From the NCBI RefSeq assembly GCF_001645125.1, contig NZ_LXKA01000055.1:1-64000 (forward strand): a stretch of 64,000 nt of DNA, read 5' to 3'. Numbering within the stretch: the stretch's first letter is position 1; every line of letters begins with the position of its first letter. Below are positions 26,512-35,298 of this stretch, one piece after another. The DNA is from Paraburkholderia ginsengiterrae. Lineage in GTDB: Bacteria > Pseudomonadota > Gammaproteobacteria > Burkholderiales > Burkholderiaceae. The notes under the pieces were generated by a model. The model made no database searches. It was not told the origin of the DNA and was given only the letters and a program-made list of their open reading frames with translations. Both the position numbers and the translations under genes were made by a program.

Positions 26512-29500
26512 ATGGATATCGGTCAGTGGCTGCAGGCGTTGGGCCTCGAGCAATACGCAGCGGCATTTGCCGACAACGACATCGACTTCGCGATGCTGGC
26601 GCAGCTCGACGACGCCGATCTGAAAGAGCTCGGCGTTCTCTCGCTCGGGCACCGCAAACGCCTGCTGGCGGCGATCGCCGCGCAGCACGGCGCTCCGCCG
26701 GGCGCGCAACCGGCCGCGGTGAATTCACCCGCGAGCGAGCGCCGGCAAGTCACCATTCTCTTTGCCGATCTGTGCGGTTTTACCGCGCTGTCGCAAACGC
26801 TCGATCCCGAAGAGTTGCGCGAATTGACAGGGCGTTATACGGCACTCGTCGACGGGATCGTCCTCGGTTATGGCGGGACGATCGACAAGCACATCGGCGA
26901 CGCCGTGATGGCGATTTTCGGCGCACCGCGCGCGCACGACACCGATCCGCTGCGCGCCGTGCGTGCCGCGCTGGAGATTCATGAGGCACTTAATGGACTG
27001 TGCGAGCGCGCGTCGCCGCAGCTGAGAGCGCACGTCGGCATCGCGAGCGGCGAAGTTCTGGCGGGGCCGCTGGAACGGGCGGACGTGCGCGACTACACGG
27101 TGCTGGGCGACTCCGTGAATCTGGCTGCCCGGCTGGTTGCCGCCGCCGGTCCCGGAGAAACGCTGCTCTCGGAGAGCGTGCATCGCGCGCTCGGTGAGGG
27201 CGTGCTGTGCGACGCCGGCGGCGCGATGAGCTTCAAGGGCATCGATTCGCCGGTGCGCGTGTGGCGCTTGCGCGGTCTCGCCTTTGAACCCGTCACGGCA
27301 AGCCGCAGCGTGTTTGTCGGCCGCAAGGCCGAACTCGAGCAGTTCAAGGGCCTCGCCCGCGCGTGCCTCGAACAGCGGGCGGGCCATGTCGTCTATGTCC
27401 GAGGCGAAGCGGGCATCGGCAAGACGCGGCTCGTGGATGAGATGCGCCGTTTCGTCGAAACGCTGGGCTTTGCCAGCCACCGCGCGCTCGTGCTGGATTT
27501 CGGCGTGGGCAAGGGCCAGGATCCGGTGCGCGCCATTGTCGGCAGCCTGCTGGACCTGCGGCCCGCGGACGGGCCGGATGAACAGCGCGCGGCTGCCGCA
27601 CGGCTTGCCGCATCGGGGGCCGTCGGCGCCGATCAGCTGATGTTTCTCCACGACATTCTCGACCTCGCGCAAACCGGCGAATGGCGCACGCTCTACGACG
27701 CCATGGACAACGCCGCGCGCACACGCGGCAAGCGCGCGGTCATCGCGGCGATCACTGCGGACGTATGCCGGCGCAGGCCGATCATGATCGTCGTGGAGGA
27801 CCTGCATTGGGCCGATCCGCAGGTGCTCGGCGATCTGGGCGCGCTCGCCGCGGCGATTGCGGGCGGTCCGGGGCTGCTGGTGATGACCTCGCGCGTAGAG
27901 GGCGATCCGCTCGACGCGGCATGGCGCGCAGGTTGCCGTGGCACTCCTTTCGCCACGATCGACCTCGGCCCGCTGCGCGGCGATGAAGCGCTGAGCCTCG
28001 CCGGCACGTATATCGATGCCACCGAGCGTGTCGCGCTTGCCTGCGTCGCGCGAGCCGGCGGCAATCCGCTGTTCCTCGAGCAGCTGCTGCACAACGCCGA
28101 GGAGGGCAGTGAGGAGGCGGTTCCCGCGACGATCCAGAGCCTCGTGCTGGCGCGCATGGACCGGCTGACGGCCCGCGACCGCGAAGCCTTCCAGGCCGCC
28201 GCGGTCATCGGGCAGCGTTTCGGACTTGCCTTGCTGCGGCGCTTGATCAATGAGCCGGACTACGTGTGCCACGGACTCGTCGCCAACGCGCTCGTCTTGC
28301 CGGAAGGCGAAGATTATCTGTTCGCCCACGCGCTCATTCAGGAGAGTGCCTACTCGACGCTGCTGCGCTCGCGCCGGCGCGACCTGCATCGCCTCGCCGC
28401 CGACTGGTTTGCGGCGACCGATCCCGTGCTGCGTGCCCAGCATCTCGACCGCGCCGAAGACGAGCGGGCGCCTCGCGCGTATCTGGACGCAGCCGTAGCG
28501 CAACGCGCGGCCTATTTCACCGACGCGGCATTCCGGCTGGTCGAGCGCGGTCTGCAAATCGTGCAAGGCGATGAGGATCGCCACGCGCTGATTTGCATCA
28601 AGGGCGAATTGCAGCGCGATCTGGGCGACATTGCCGCCTCGATCGCGACTTACCGTGAAGCGGTTGCCGGCGCGCCGGACGAAGCCAGTCTTTGCCAATC
28701 CCAGCTTGGGCTCGCCGAAGGGCTGCGGGTCAGCGAAGGCCTCGCGGAAGCGCTTACGCTGCTCGACGCGGCTCAGCAAGTGGCGCACCGGCTGGATCGC
28801 GTGCCGGAACTCGCGCGGCTGCATCACCTGCGCGGCAACATCCTGTTTCCGCTTGGCCGGATCGACGATTGCCGCGCCGAACATGAGCGCGGACTCGCCT
28901 ATGCAAGGCGCCTCGGCTTGCCGGAAGCGGAGGCGCGTGCGCTCGGCGGTCTTGCGGACGCCGCCTACGCGCAAGGACGCATGCGCACCGCCTTCGAACA
29001 TTTCAGCCAATGCGTTGCGTTGAGCCGCGAACACGGCTTCGGCCGCATCGAGGTCGCCAATCGCTCGATGACCGGCTTCAGCCGGATCTATCTCAATCAG
29101 GCCCGCGCCGCGCGCGAGGAAGCCAATGCCGCCGCGCGCGCCGCGGCGCTGGTCGGTCAGCCCCGGGCGCAGATGCTGTGCGAAACGTTAGGGGTTTTTG
29201 TCTGCTGCGAAATGGGCGATCTGCCGGCTACGCTGATCCATCTCGAGCGTGAGACGCAGATCATCCGTCAACTCGGGGCGCGCCGTTTCGAGGCGCAGAA
29301 TCTGGAAATGCGCGCGCGGGTGCTGCTCGACAGCGGGCGTCTGCGGGAGGCGGCCGAATTGCTGCGCGAAGCGCTGAAGATTTGCCACGAGGTGGGGCCG
29401 CAGTTCAGCGCACCCAAGACGGTGAGCGCACTGAGCCGTGCCGTCGATGACGACGGCGAGCGCGCAAGCCTGCTCGCCGAAGGCGCGCGGATGTTGCAGC

Positions 29501-29796
29501 GCGGCGCGGTGGGCCACAATCATTTGTGGTACTACCGCGACGCGATCGAAGCGACGTTGTCCGCCGGCGACGCGGAAGGCGCCTTGCGCTATGCCGCGGC
29601 GCTCGAAGATTACACCCGCGTCGAGCCGCTGCCGTGGGCGGAACTGTTCGTCATGCGCGGCCGCGCGCTGGCCCACGTGCTGCAGGACGGTTCGAGCAAG
29701 GATGCGCTGAGTGAACTCGCGCGGGCACGCGTGGCGCTCGTCGAAGCCGGGTTCAGCAACTATCTGCCCGCGGTGGACGCGGCGCTTGCCGCGTAG
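26512..29796 (+). CDS. class III adenylate cyclase with SAM, AAA ATPase and TPR-like regions (soluble-cyclase type)
   Basis: A 1094-residue multidomain protein. Residues 1-60 are a SAM domain (IGQWLQALGLEQYAAAFADN). The cyclase homology domain spans about 75-230: metal Asp 86 (FADLCGFT) and Asp 130 (HIGDAVMAIFG), adenine-selecting Lys 126 and Asp 194 (DYTVLGDSVN), transition-state Asn 203 and Arg 207 (NLAARL). All are present, so it should make cAMP. An AAA/STAND-type ATPase follows with Walker A GEAGIGKT (299-306) and Walker B MIVVEDLHWAD, then alpha-helical TPR-like repeats to the end. This layout resembles mammalian soluble adenylate cyclase, which bicarbonate activates. The start is the ATG before DIGQWLQ; the ribosome-binding site is weak. 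Divergent from the SulP/cNMP transporter. A cupin gene follows 51 bp on. Confidence 0.92.
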   Translation: MDIGQWLQALGLEQYAAAFADNDIDFAMLAQLDDADLKELGVLSLGHRKRLLAAIAAQHGAPPGAQPAAVNSPASERRQVTILFADLCGFTALSQTLDPEELRELTGRYTALVDGIVLGYGGTIDKHIGDAVMAIFGAPRAHDTDPLRAVRAALEIHEALNGLCERASPQLRAHVGIASGEVLAGPLERADVRDYTVLGDSVNLAARLVAAAGPGETLLSESVHRALGEGVLCDAGGAMSFKGIDSPVRVWRLRGLAFEPVTASRSVFVGRKAELEQFKGLARACLEQRAGHVVYVRGEAGIGKTRLVDEMRRFVETLGFASHRALVLDFGVGKGQDPVRAIVGSLLDLRPADGPDEQRAAAARLAASGAVGADQLMFLHDILDLAQTGEWRTLYDAMDNAARTRGKRAVIAAITADVCRRRPIMIVVEDLHWADPQVLGDLGALAAAIAGGPGLLVMTSRVEGDPLDAAWRAGCRGTPFATIDLGPLRGDEALSLAGTYIDATERVALACVARAGGNPLFLEQLLHNAEEGSEEAVPATIQSLVLARMDRLTARDREAFQAAAVIGQRFGLALLRRLINEPDYVCHGLVANALVLPEGEDYLFAHALIQESAYSTLLRSRRRDLHRLAADWFAATDPVLRAQHLDRAEDERAPRAYLDAAVAQRAAYFTDAAFRLVERGLQIVQGDEDRHALICIKGELQRDLGDIAASIATYREAVAGAPDEASLCQSQLGLAEGLRVSEGLAEALTLLDAAQQVAHRLDRVPELARLHHLRGNILFPLGRIDDCRAEHERGLAYARRLGLPEAEARALGGLADAAYAQGRMRTAFEHFSQCVALSREHGFGRIEVANRSMTGFSRIYLNQARAAREEANAAARAAALVGQPRAQMLCETLGVFVCCEMGDLPATLIHLERETQIIRQLGARRFEAQNLEMRARVLLDSGRLREAAELLREALKICHEVGPQFSAPKTVSALSRAVDDDGERASLLAEGARMLQRGAVGHNHLWYYRDAIEATLSAGDAEGALRYAAALEDYTRVEPLPWAELFVMRGRALAHVLQDGSSKDALSELARARVALVEAGFSNYLPAVDAALAA

Positions 29797-29847
29797 CGGA
29801 GCCGGGCGGAGCATACTCGCCGGAATCCCGGCCCCGGAGCGGCGATC

Positions 29848-30174
29848 ATGAGCGCGCAACAAGAAGCGGCATTCACCTTCACCGACAGCAACGTCGCGCC
29901 ATGGCTGGACTCGAAAGCAGCCCGTGGGGTCACGGTGAAAAATCTCGGCAAGGTGAATGGACGCGCAATGCAGTTAGTACGCTTCGAGCCTGGCGTGGTC
30001 TTTCCGGATCATCGGCATGATGGGCCCGAGTTTATCTTCATGCTGGAAGGCGAGGCGATTCAGAACGGGCACGTGTTGGCGGGCGGCTGGAGCGGTGTCG
30101 CGGCGCAAGGCACGGTCGACGAGCGGTTCCGTAGCGATACCGGCTGTCTGTTCCTGCTCTGTTACGCTGTGTGA
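29848..30174 (+). CDS. cupin-domain protein (ChrR-like)
   Basis: A 108-residue single cupin. Metal-binding motif 1 is the run FEPGVVFPDHRHDGPEFIFM-L-E-G-E with two His and a Glu; motif 2 is weaker (T-G-C-L-F-L-L). It resembles anti-sigma ChrR cupins in sequence but is a lone domain. A GGAG site precedes the ATG. It lies 51 bp behind the adenylate cyclase gene, so cotranscription is possible. Function unknown. Confidence 0.8.
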   Translation: MSAQQEAAFTFTDSNVAPWLDSKAARGVTVKNLGKVNGRAMQLVRFEPGVVFPDHRHDGPEFIFMLEGEAIQNGHVLAGGWSGVAAQGTVDERFRSDTGCLFLLCYAV

Positions 30175-30214
30175 TGCCGCGCCAGCGATATAACAACAAC
30201 GGATGGAGATTCGA

Positions 30215-30622
30215 GTGAACAGCCGTTCCTTGCCTGAGATTGAAAGATTGATCGCAACGTTCTATGCCGCCTTCGACAATCGAAATTCGCGACCGCCGGC
30301 GATCGCGGAACTTCGCCAAATGTTCACCGCCCAGGCCACGATTACACGCCTGACGCCCGATCGCATCGAAACATGGACGACAGACGCTTTTATCGCGCCA
30401 CGCGCCGCCATGCTTTCAGACGGGACGCTCACGGAATTCCACGAGTGGGAAGTCGATGGCCAGACAACCGCATTCGACAGCATTGCCAGCCACTGCTCTC
30501 ACTACAGAAAAGCGGGCATGCTGAATGGCGCACCCTACGGTGGCGAGGGGCGCAAGTTCATCCAGCTTTGTCGGATCGATGACCGCTGGCTGATCAGTTC
30601 GATTCTTTGGCAGGACGTCTGA
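30215..30622 (+). CDS. NTF2-like/SnoaL-fold protein, function unknown
   Basis: A protein of about 135 residues starting at GTG (MNSRSLPEIERLI); GGAG lies at good spacing before it, better than the ATG four codons upstream at 30203. The pattern I-E-R-L-I-A-T-F-Y-A-A-F-D-N-R, then a W-T-T-D-A-F-I-A-P-R segment and a C-terminal KFIQLCRIDDRWLISSILWQ strand fit the cone-shaped NTF2-like/SnoaL fold. Such proteins can be isomerases, hydrolases or non-enzymatic binders. It follows the cupin gene on the same strand by 40 bp, so it may be the third gene of that operon. Confidence 0.72.
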   Translation: MNSRSLPEIERLIATFYAAFDNRNSRPPAIAELRQMFTAQATITRLTPDRIETWTTDAFIAPRAAMLSDGTLTEFHEWEVDGQTTAFDSIASHCSHYRKAGMLNGAPYGGEGRKFIQLCRIDDRWLISSILWQDV

Positions 30623-30683
30623 TTGCACGTCCCCTACACAAACCGCATCCGCCATAAGTCGGTCACAGGCCTCGTCGCGCGCT

Positions 30684-31124
30684 TTACCTGACGCTCCCCG
30701 GCAGCACGACAAAGTCTTCGATCTTGTCGATCTTGTCGAGCGCCCGCAGCAAGGGTTCGGGTGGGGACGTGAGCTTACGGTTGGTCAGATCGAGCCAGCC
30801 TACTGTGGACGTGACCCGCGCGGCCAGCGTCTCACCCCGAAAGAACTCATTGCGGATGACCATCCGGCTGCCGTCGTTCGAAAGACCCGCCATCGTCAGG
30901 CGTACGGTCATGCGATCGAGCAGGTGAAATTCGCGAAAATATTCGATCTCGTCTTTCATGACGACGGGACCGATGCGCAGCCGCATGAACTCCGTCATGG
31001 AGAACCCTTGCTCCGCGAAGTAAAGCATTCGAACGTCGGCGGACTTGTCGAGATAGGCCGTGTTCTTCATGTGCGAATTGAAGTCCATGTCCCCCCAGCC
31101 GGCGAACAGTTCCTGCTCGAACAT
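30684..31124 (-). CDS. acyl-CoA thioesterase (4HBT hotdog family)
   Basis: A 146-residue hotdog-fold protein. The sequence WGDMDFNSHMKNTAYLDKSA carries the 4HBT-type catalytic Asp followed by N-x-H-M. IEYFREFHLLDRMTVRLTMA and V-I-R-N-E-F-F-R-G-E are the central strands, and V-G-W-L-D-L closes the fold. It should hydrolyse an acyl-CoA or related thioester. The ABM-type gene ends up upstream on the same strand with a 15-bp gap, so the two form an operon. The substrate is not defined. Confidence 0.87.
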   Translation of the reverse strand: MFEQELFAGWGDMDFNSHMKNTAYLDKSADVRMLYFAEQGFSMTEFMRLRIGPVVMKDEIEYFREFHLLDRMTVRLTMAGLSNDGSRMVIRNEFFRGETLAARVTSTVGWLDLTNRKLTSPPEPLLRALDKIDKIEDFVVLPGSVR

Positions 31125-31139
31125 GCTTTCTCTCCCTGG

Positions 31140-31451
31140 TTATCCCTGTACCGCCTGGTTCTTCAGACCGAGCACGTCGATCGGCTCGATGACCGGCGGG
31201 CTGGCAAGCAATTCACCCGCGTGCGCCATCAGTGCCTGCGCAATGGGACCGTTCAGGTGTGCCTGCCGGTCGGCTTCGGAGGAAAACGCGTCGAATATGC
31301 CAAAGGTGGTGGGTGAGAGGCGCAAAGCGAACCAGATCGGGGTGGTGGCCTCCTGATTGGCCAGATCGAGACCGGCCGCGAGAAAGTCCGCGACGGCCTG
31401 CTCCTTGCCGGGTTTTGCTTCGAGCCGTGCAAACAATGCATGTTTGATCAT
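31140..31451 (-). CDS. putative quinol monooxygenase (ABM domain)
   Basis: A 103-residue ferredoxin-like alpha/beta protein of the antibiotic-biosynthesis-monooxygenase family: KHALFARLEAKPGKEQAVAD at the start and IWFALRLSPTTFGIFDAFSS in the middle, then the A-H-L-N-G-P-I-A helix. Such proteins act as dimers on quinols or small aromatics without a bound cofactor. The ATG has GGAGAGCAGAG upstream, which decides against the 12-codon-longer frame. It is the first gene of a two-gene operon with the thioesterase. Confidence 0.85.
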   Translation of the reverse strand: MIKHALFARLEAKPGKEQAVADFLAAGLDLANQEATTPIWFALRLSPTTFGIFDAFSSEADRQAHLNGPIAQALMAHAGELLASPPVIEPIDVLGLKNQAVQG

Positions 31452-31685
31452 CTCTGCTCTCCAGAATCCGCGCCCAGGCGGGTGCAAAGCGCACAGCGAG
31501 TTGCCGTGCCGGTTCCCATGCTACCGCGTCAGGACGATGACGACGCAACCGCGGCCGTGCGCCGCGCCGTTGCGCAGATTCGTGCCCGGCCACGGCTCGG
31601 GCCGTTTATGATAGAGCCCACCCATCAGAAGGCGCCGCCCGGCCCATCATCCACGAGCTCCGGCGACTGTGCCGCAACGTCATCC

Positions 31686-32402
31686 ATGAATTCCACTCCT
31701 GACGCCACCTCCCGTCCTTCGATTCGCGCGTTGACCTTGCTTGAAGGGCGCGTGCTCGGCGTGCTCGTCGAAAAGCAGCACACGGTGCCGGACAGTTATC
31801 CGCTGTCGCTGAACGCGCTGACCCTGGGCTGCAATCAGAAAACCGGCCGCTCGCCGGTCATGAACGCCACCGAAGCCGAAGTGCTGACAGCCGTCGACGG
31901 CTTGAAGCGGCTGAGCCTGGTGATGGAGGGCAGCAGCAGCCGCGTGCCGCGCTTCGAGCACAACCTGAACCGGGTGCTGGGTTTGCCGAGCCAGTCGGCG
32001 GCGTTGCTCACCACCTTGCTGCTGCGCGGGCCGCAAACGGCTGCCGAACTGCGCCTGAACAGCGCGCGGCTGCATGGCTTTGCCGATATCTCATCGGTCG
32101 AAGCCTTTCTCGACGAACTCGCCGCCAACGAACCGCCACGAGTCGTGAAGCTCGCGCGCACGCCGGGCGAGCGTGAGAATCGCTGGATGCATCTGCTCTG
32201 CGGGGAAGTCAGCGCGGCCGAGCTGGCGCAGCCAGGGGGTGAAGACGAGGAGGTGCCTTTGTCCGCGTTCGAGGCAGTGAAGGCCGAACAGAAACGGCTC
32301 GCCGACGAAGTGAGCCGGCTTCAGGCCGTGGTGCGCCGCATGGCCGCAGAGTTGGGGATCGACGCGAGCGATCTCACGGCGGGCGAATCAGCCGCCGAAT
32401 AA
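31686..32402 (+). CDS. yceH: YceH family protein (DUF480)
   Basis: A 238-residue conserved protein of the UPF0502/YceH family. Signatures are LLEGRVLGVLVEKQHTVPDS and YPLSLNALTLGCNQKTGRSP near the N-terminus, which lie in paired winged-helix-like domains, then LLLRGPQTAAELRLNSARLH and a C-terminal coiled segment LADEVSRLQAVVRRMAAELG. Function is not firmly known. The ATG chosen starts MNSTPDATSR; an upstream ATG at 31608 would add 26 low-complexity residues. It is divergent from the ABM/thioesterase operon. Confidence 0.92.
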   Translation: MNSTPDATSRPSIRALTLLEGRVLGVLVEKQHTVPDSYPLSLNALTLGCNQKTGRSPVMNATEAEVLTAVDGLKRLSLVMEGSSSRVPRFEHNLNRVLGLPSQSAALLTTLLLRGPQTAAELRLNSARLHGFADISSVEAFLDELAANEPPRVVKLARTPGERENRWMHLLCGEVSAAELAQPGGEDEEVPLSAFEAVKAEQKRLADEVSRLQAVVRRMAAELGIDASDLTAGESAAE

Positions 32403-32467
32403 GACCTCCTTCGCCTTTTGCTCACACTGAACCCGCAAAAGGCGAATCGCCAACAGAAAGTCGCGGC

Positions 32468-33343
32468 TTAAAACTTGTAGTTCACGGAAGCGATCGTATT
32501 CAGCTCGAAGCGCTTTTCGGTGATCGGGCTATTCGCCGCGTTATGTTCGAGGCGCCCGAAAGTTGCGGCCACCGAGCCGTTCCAGTGGCGGGAAAAATCA
32601 TACGTCACCTGGGCGTTCAGATGAACGTCCCGTATTCCGGCGCTGGTGTTGTACGTGGGCAATCCCGAGGCCGCGCTTTGCTGTCCCGAGACGCCGAAAA
32701 ACGTCCGCGTGTACGTGCCGTTCGCCCACGTCACACCCGGGCCGACGGAAAACAGCCAGCCGCCCACCGGCGCCGAGGCCACCAGGTCGGTACTGACCGT
32801 CGTGCCCTGGTGATTCCCCGCAATGTCCTGATACAGCTGCACCGAGCCAGTGAACGCCCACCACGTATAGTCGGCGAACAGGCGCAGCTTGGGACCGCCG
32901 TCCACATCGCCGAGACCATGCAGGTGCTGCGGATCGTCCGACTCCTTGCGCGACTGGAAATCGAAGCTCAGCGAAGCGCCCACGTGATACGCCGGCCCGC
33001 GCAGCACATTCACGCCGAGCACGTCCGGGCCTTGCGAGAAAAACCGGTCGTCGTAAGAGATGTCGAGCGCCGGGAACGGTATGTAGCTCAACTGCCGCGA
33101 GCCCGGATATCTCGGCGTGATCACGAGGCCGGGGCCGACACCGATTTTCCATTTGCTCTCGGTGGACGCGCCCGTGCCGGTGGTCGGGCTCGAGTCCGTG
33201 CTCGTACCTGCATTCGTGCCCGCCGCTGCATCGTCCGCATGGGCGGCTTGCGCGGCGCCGAGACCCAGCGCCGCGGCCACCAGCAACGACAGCCTCGACA
33301 CCTGCGCCCCGCGCACCGCCTTGTACTGCGTGAGCGCCCTCAT
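32468..33343 (-). CDS. MipA/OmpV-family outer-membrane protein
   Basis: A 291-residue outer-membrane protein. A signal peptide is clear (LSLLVAAALGLGAAQAAHAD). Then come the family's PGLVITPRYPGSRQLSYIPF strand and alternating beta-barrel strands to a final aromatic residue (SVNYKF). MipA scaffolds murein synthase with transglycosylase in E. coli, while OmpV-type proteins have other roles. The start ATG overlaps the TGA of the esterase gene by 4 bp (ATGA), so it is translationally coupled. It is the last gene of a three-gene operon. Confidence 0.9.
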   Translation of the reverse strand: MRALTQYKAVRGAQVSRLSLLVAAALGLGAAQAAHADDAAAGTNAGTSTDSSPTTGTGASTESKWKIGVGPGLVITPRYPGSRQLSYIPFPALDISYDDRFFSQGPDVLGVNVLRGPAYHVGASLSFDFQSRKESDDPQHLHGLGDVDGGPKLRLFADYTWWAFTGSVQLYQDIAGNHQGTTVSTDLVASAPVGGWLFSVGPGVTWANGTYTRTFFGVSGQQSAASGLPTYNTSAGIRDVHLNAQVTYDFSRHWNGSVAATFGRLEHNAANSPITEKRFELNTIASVNYKF

Positions 33344-34224
33344 GCGCGCTCCTTGCCGAGCGCGGCGAGCTGCCGGAGGCGGCGCGCGAGCGCCTTCGAA
33401 ACGACCTGCTTGCCGTTGTCGTCGCCGCTGCGGGCGGCTTCACTTTCGCGAAGGAACAGCGCGGTTTCGCGCGCGACGATTTCGCGCTCGTTGTCCGACG
33501 TAATCATGTGATACGAATCATCCAGCCAGATTGTGCGTAAGAAGGCCGCGCCGATATGGCGGGCCACGAAGCGGGCATTGCGCGGGCTCGAGGTTTCGTC
33601 GTCGATCGCGTGGACGATCAGGCAGTCTGTCCTGACGTCATGCACGAGCGTGCGCACCTTCGACGCGAGGCGGCTCGCCTCATGCAACGCCGGCAGCGAG
33701 ATCGTGGACGGCCCGACTTCGCTGAAGTCGCTGCGCTGCATCGCGCGCGCGATCTTGGCCCGCAGCGCCTCGTTGCGCAGGCCGAACGGCGCCTGCTCGC
33801 GGTAGCGCCAGTGCTTGCGCATCGGCGTGTAATACGCCCAGTTGAGCAGGAAGCGGTACCACGGGATCGCCCAGCCGTCGTACGAGAGCGTGAGCGACAG
33901 CAGCACGAGCGACTGCGCCTGTGGCCGGCGCTGTGCCAGCGCAAGCGCGAGCGCCGCGCCGATCGACAGCCCGCAAATCGACACGCGCTCAAACCGCGCG
34001 GCGAGCGCGTCGTACTCGCGCACGGCGGCCTCGATCCAGACTTCCATCGCGGCTTCGTCGGAACCCGCGCTATAGCCGGACAACAGGGGCGCGCAGATCG
34101 TGAAACCTTCCGCGTTCAGAAAGCGCGCGAGAAAACGCAATTCCAGCGGCGAACTCGACAGGCCGTGCAACATCAGCACGGCGTGACCATCGCCGTCGAG
34201 GAAGAGGGGGCTCGGTTGATTCAC
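33340..34224 (-). CDS. alpha/beta-hydrolase (carboxylesterase-like)
   Basis: A 294-residue alpha/beta-fold hydrolase. The oxyanion segment is AVLMLHGLSSSPLELRFLA, the nucleophile elbow is CGLSIGAALALALA (G-L-S-I-G), a lid follows, and the acid and base are in LIVHAIDDETSSP and WLDDSYHMITSDNE. It resembles monoglyceride lipase/carboxylesterases. GTG is chosen as start because GGAG lies 9 bp before it and it follows the stop of the DUF4118 gene by 4 bp. Its stop overlaps the MipA start. It lacks a signal peptide. Confidence 0.9.
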   Translation of the reverse strand: MNQPSPLFLDGDGHAVLMLHGLSSSPLELRFLARFLNAEGFTICAPLLSGYSAGSDEAAMEVWIEAAVREYDALAARFERVSICGLSIGAALALALAQRRPQAQSLVLLSLTLSYDGWAIPWYRFLLNWAYYTPMRKHWRYREQAPFGLRNEALRAKIARAMQRSDFSEVGPSTISLPALHEASRLASKVRTLVHDVRTDCLIVHAIDDETSSPRNARFVARHIGAAFLRTIWLDDSYHMITSDNEREIVARETALFLRESEAARSGDDNGKQVVSKALARRLRQLAALGKERA

Positions 34225-34228
34225 GTTG

Positions 34229-34999
34229 TCAGGCTCCGATCCGCAGCACGAGGAAGTCGCCCGCATGGGTCGTGAACCGCTCGCACATACAATCGGTCAG
34301 CTTCAATGCGCCGTCGCCGGTTTTCAGGCGCACGCGATGGCTGCCTGGGTACAGTGCCTTGCTCAGGCGGTGAATGTCGTCGGGATGCACATCCGCAAAG
34401 CGCGGGCCGGGGGCGATCTCGTTGGGCAGGCGCGGCAGCGCGCCGTGCGGTTTGCCCTCCGCCGACGGCTGCAATGCATTGCGCTCGAGCGCCTGAATGA
34501 AAATGAAGGTCCGGTGGTGATGCGAGAGGTGCCGCAGCAGGCGGTGCGTTTCGTCCACCGCGCGGCGCGCGAGCATGCGTTCGTTATCGTGGCGCAGCAG
34601 CATTTCATAGCGCGACTGCGCCACCGAGGCGATCAGTTCCGCGCGAAACTGCGAGCGCCGCAACCGCTCGATCAACGCGATGACCAGCAGCGTGACCAGC
34701 GGATAGGAAATCAGCAGAACCAGATCCGCGCGATCGAACACGGTGATGACCGCGTAAGGGGGCACGAACAGATAGTCGGCAATGCACAGGCCGAGCAGCA
34801 TGACGACCAGCGCCGGCGCCAGGCCAAAAAAATACTCGATCAACGAGGCCGCGATACAAAACGCGGTGCCCGGCAGGAACGGGCCGATAAACGGGTGGAG
34901 CAACAGGCGCAAGCCGCCGGCAATCGCCAATGCAGCGGCTGCCGCGAGCCAGGCGCGCGTTCCCCGAGGTGCCCAGCGTCGGGCGTTTTGTACTTCCAT
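34229..34999 (-). CDS. DUF4118 membrane sensor-like protein
   Basis: A 256-residue protein with four membrane helices in the first ~115 residues (AWLAAAAALAIAGGLRLLL, AFCIAASLIEYFFGLAPALV, LLGLCIADYLFV, LVLLISYPLVTLLVIALIE). The KdpD-like DUF4118 pattern of paired helices with a P-P-Y-A turn fits. The cytoplasmic part has a helical linker and a PAS-like end (FADVHPDDIHRLSKALYPGS). It lacks kinase residues, so it is a sensor or adaptor without catalysis. It is the first gene of the esterase/MipA operon; TTAAAAAAATATC precedes its ATG. Confidence 0.82.
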   Translation of the reverse strand: MEVQNARRWAPRGTRAWLAAAAALAIAGGLRLLLHPFIGPFLPGTAFCIAASLIEYFFGLAPALVVMLLGLCIADYLFVPPYAVITVFDRADLVLLISYPLVTLLVIALIERLRRSQFRAELIASVAQSRYEMLLRHDNERMLARRAVDETHRLLRHLSHHHRTFIFIQALERNALQPSAEGKPHGALPRLPNEIAPGPRFADVHPDDIHRLSKALYPGSHRVRLKTGDGALKLTDCMCERFTTHAGDFLVLRIGA

Positions 35000-35298
35000 G
35001 ATATTTTTTTAAGGGCGCAATGACGCTGCCCGATTGAGTGTGACACGCGCGTTAAAGCGCAGGTCGGACAATACCATAAGCACTTGAATGCAATGGCAAG
35101 GCAGCTGTAACTTCACGCGTTCAGGAGCGCGAATATTGCCTTTCGATTGGATAACGGCCGGCGCGCGAATGAAATGAGGCCATCCGACCATAGCCGATGG
35201 TGCGGGACGTTACCTTAAGTAACGCTTAAGCGACCGCCCGGCGATGTTGCCGCCAGGCCTGAATGCGGGCAGCCGGCACGGCGAGCGGAAGGGTGGGC
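35000..35298. other. intergenic region with operon promoter
   Basis: About 300 bp upstream of the DUF4118 gene. It is AT-richer near 35000-35170 than the surrounding genes, as expected for a promoter. No gene or RNA is recognised; the reading frames here are chance. Confidence 0.4.

Noticed and set aside
26725-29034. Long minus-strand ORF (769 codons) opposite the adenylate cyclase
   Set aside because: No family motif and shadow-like composition; the opposite strand has all cyclase and ATPase residues.
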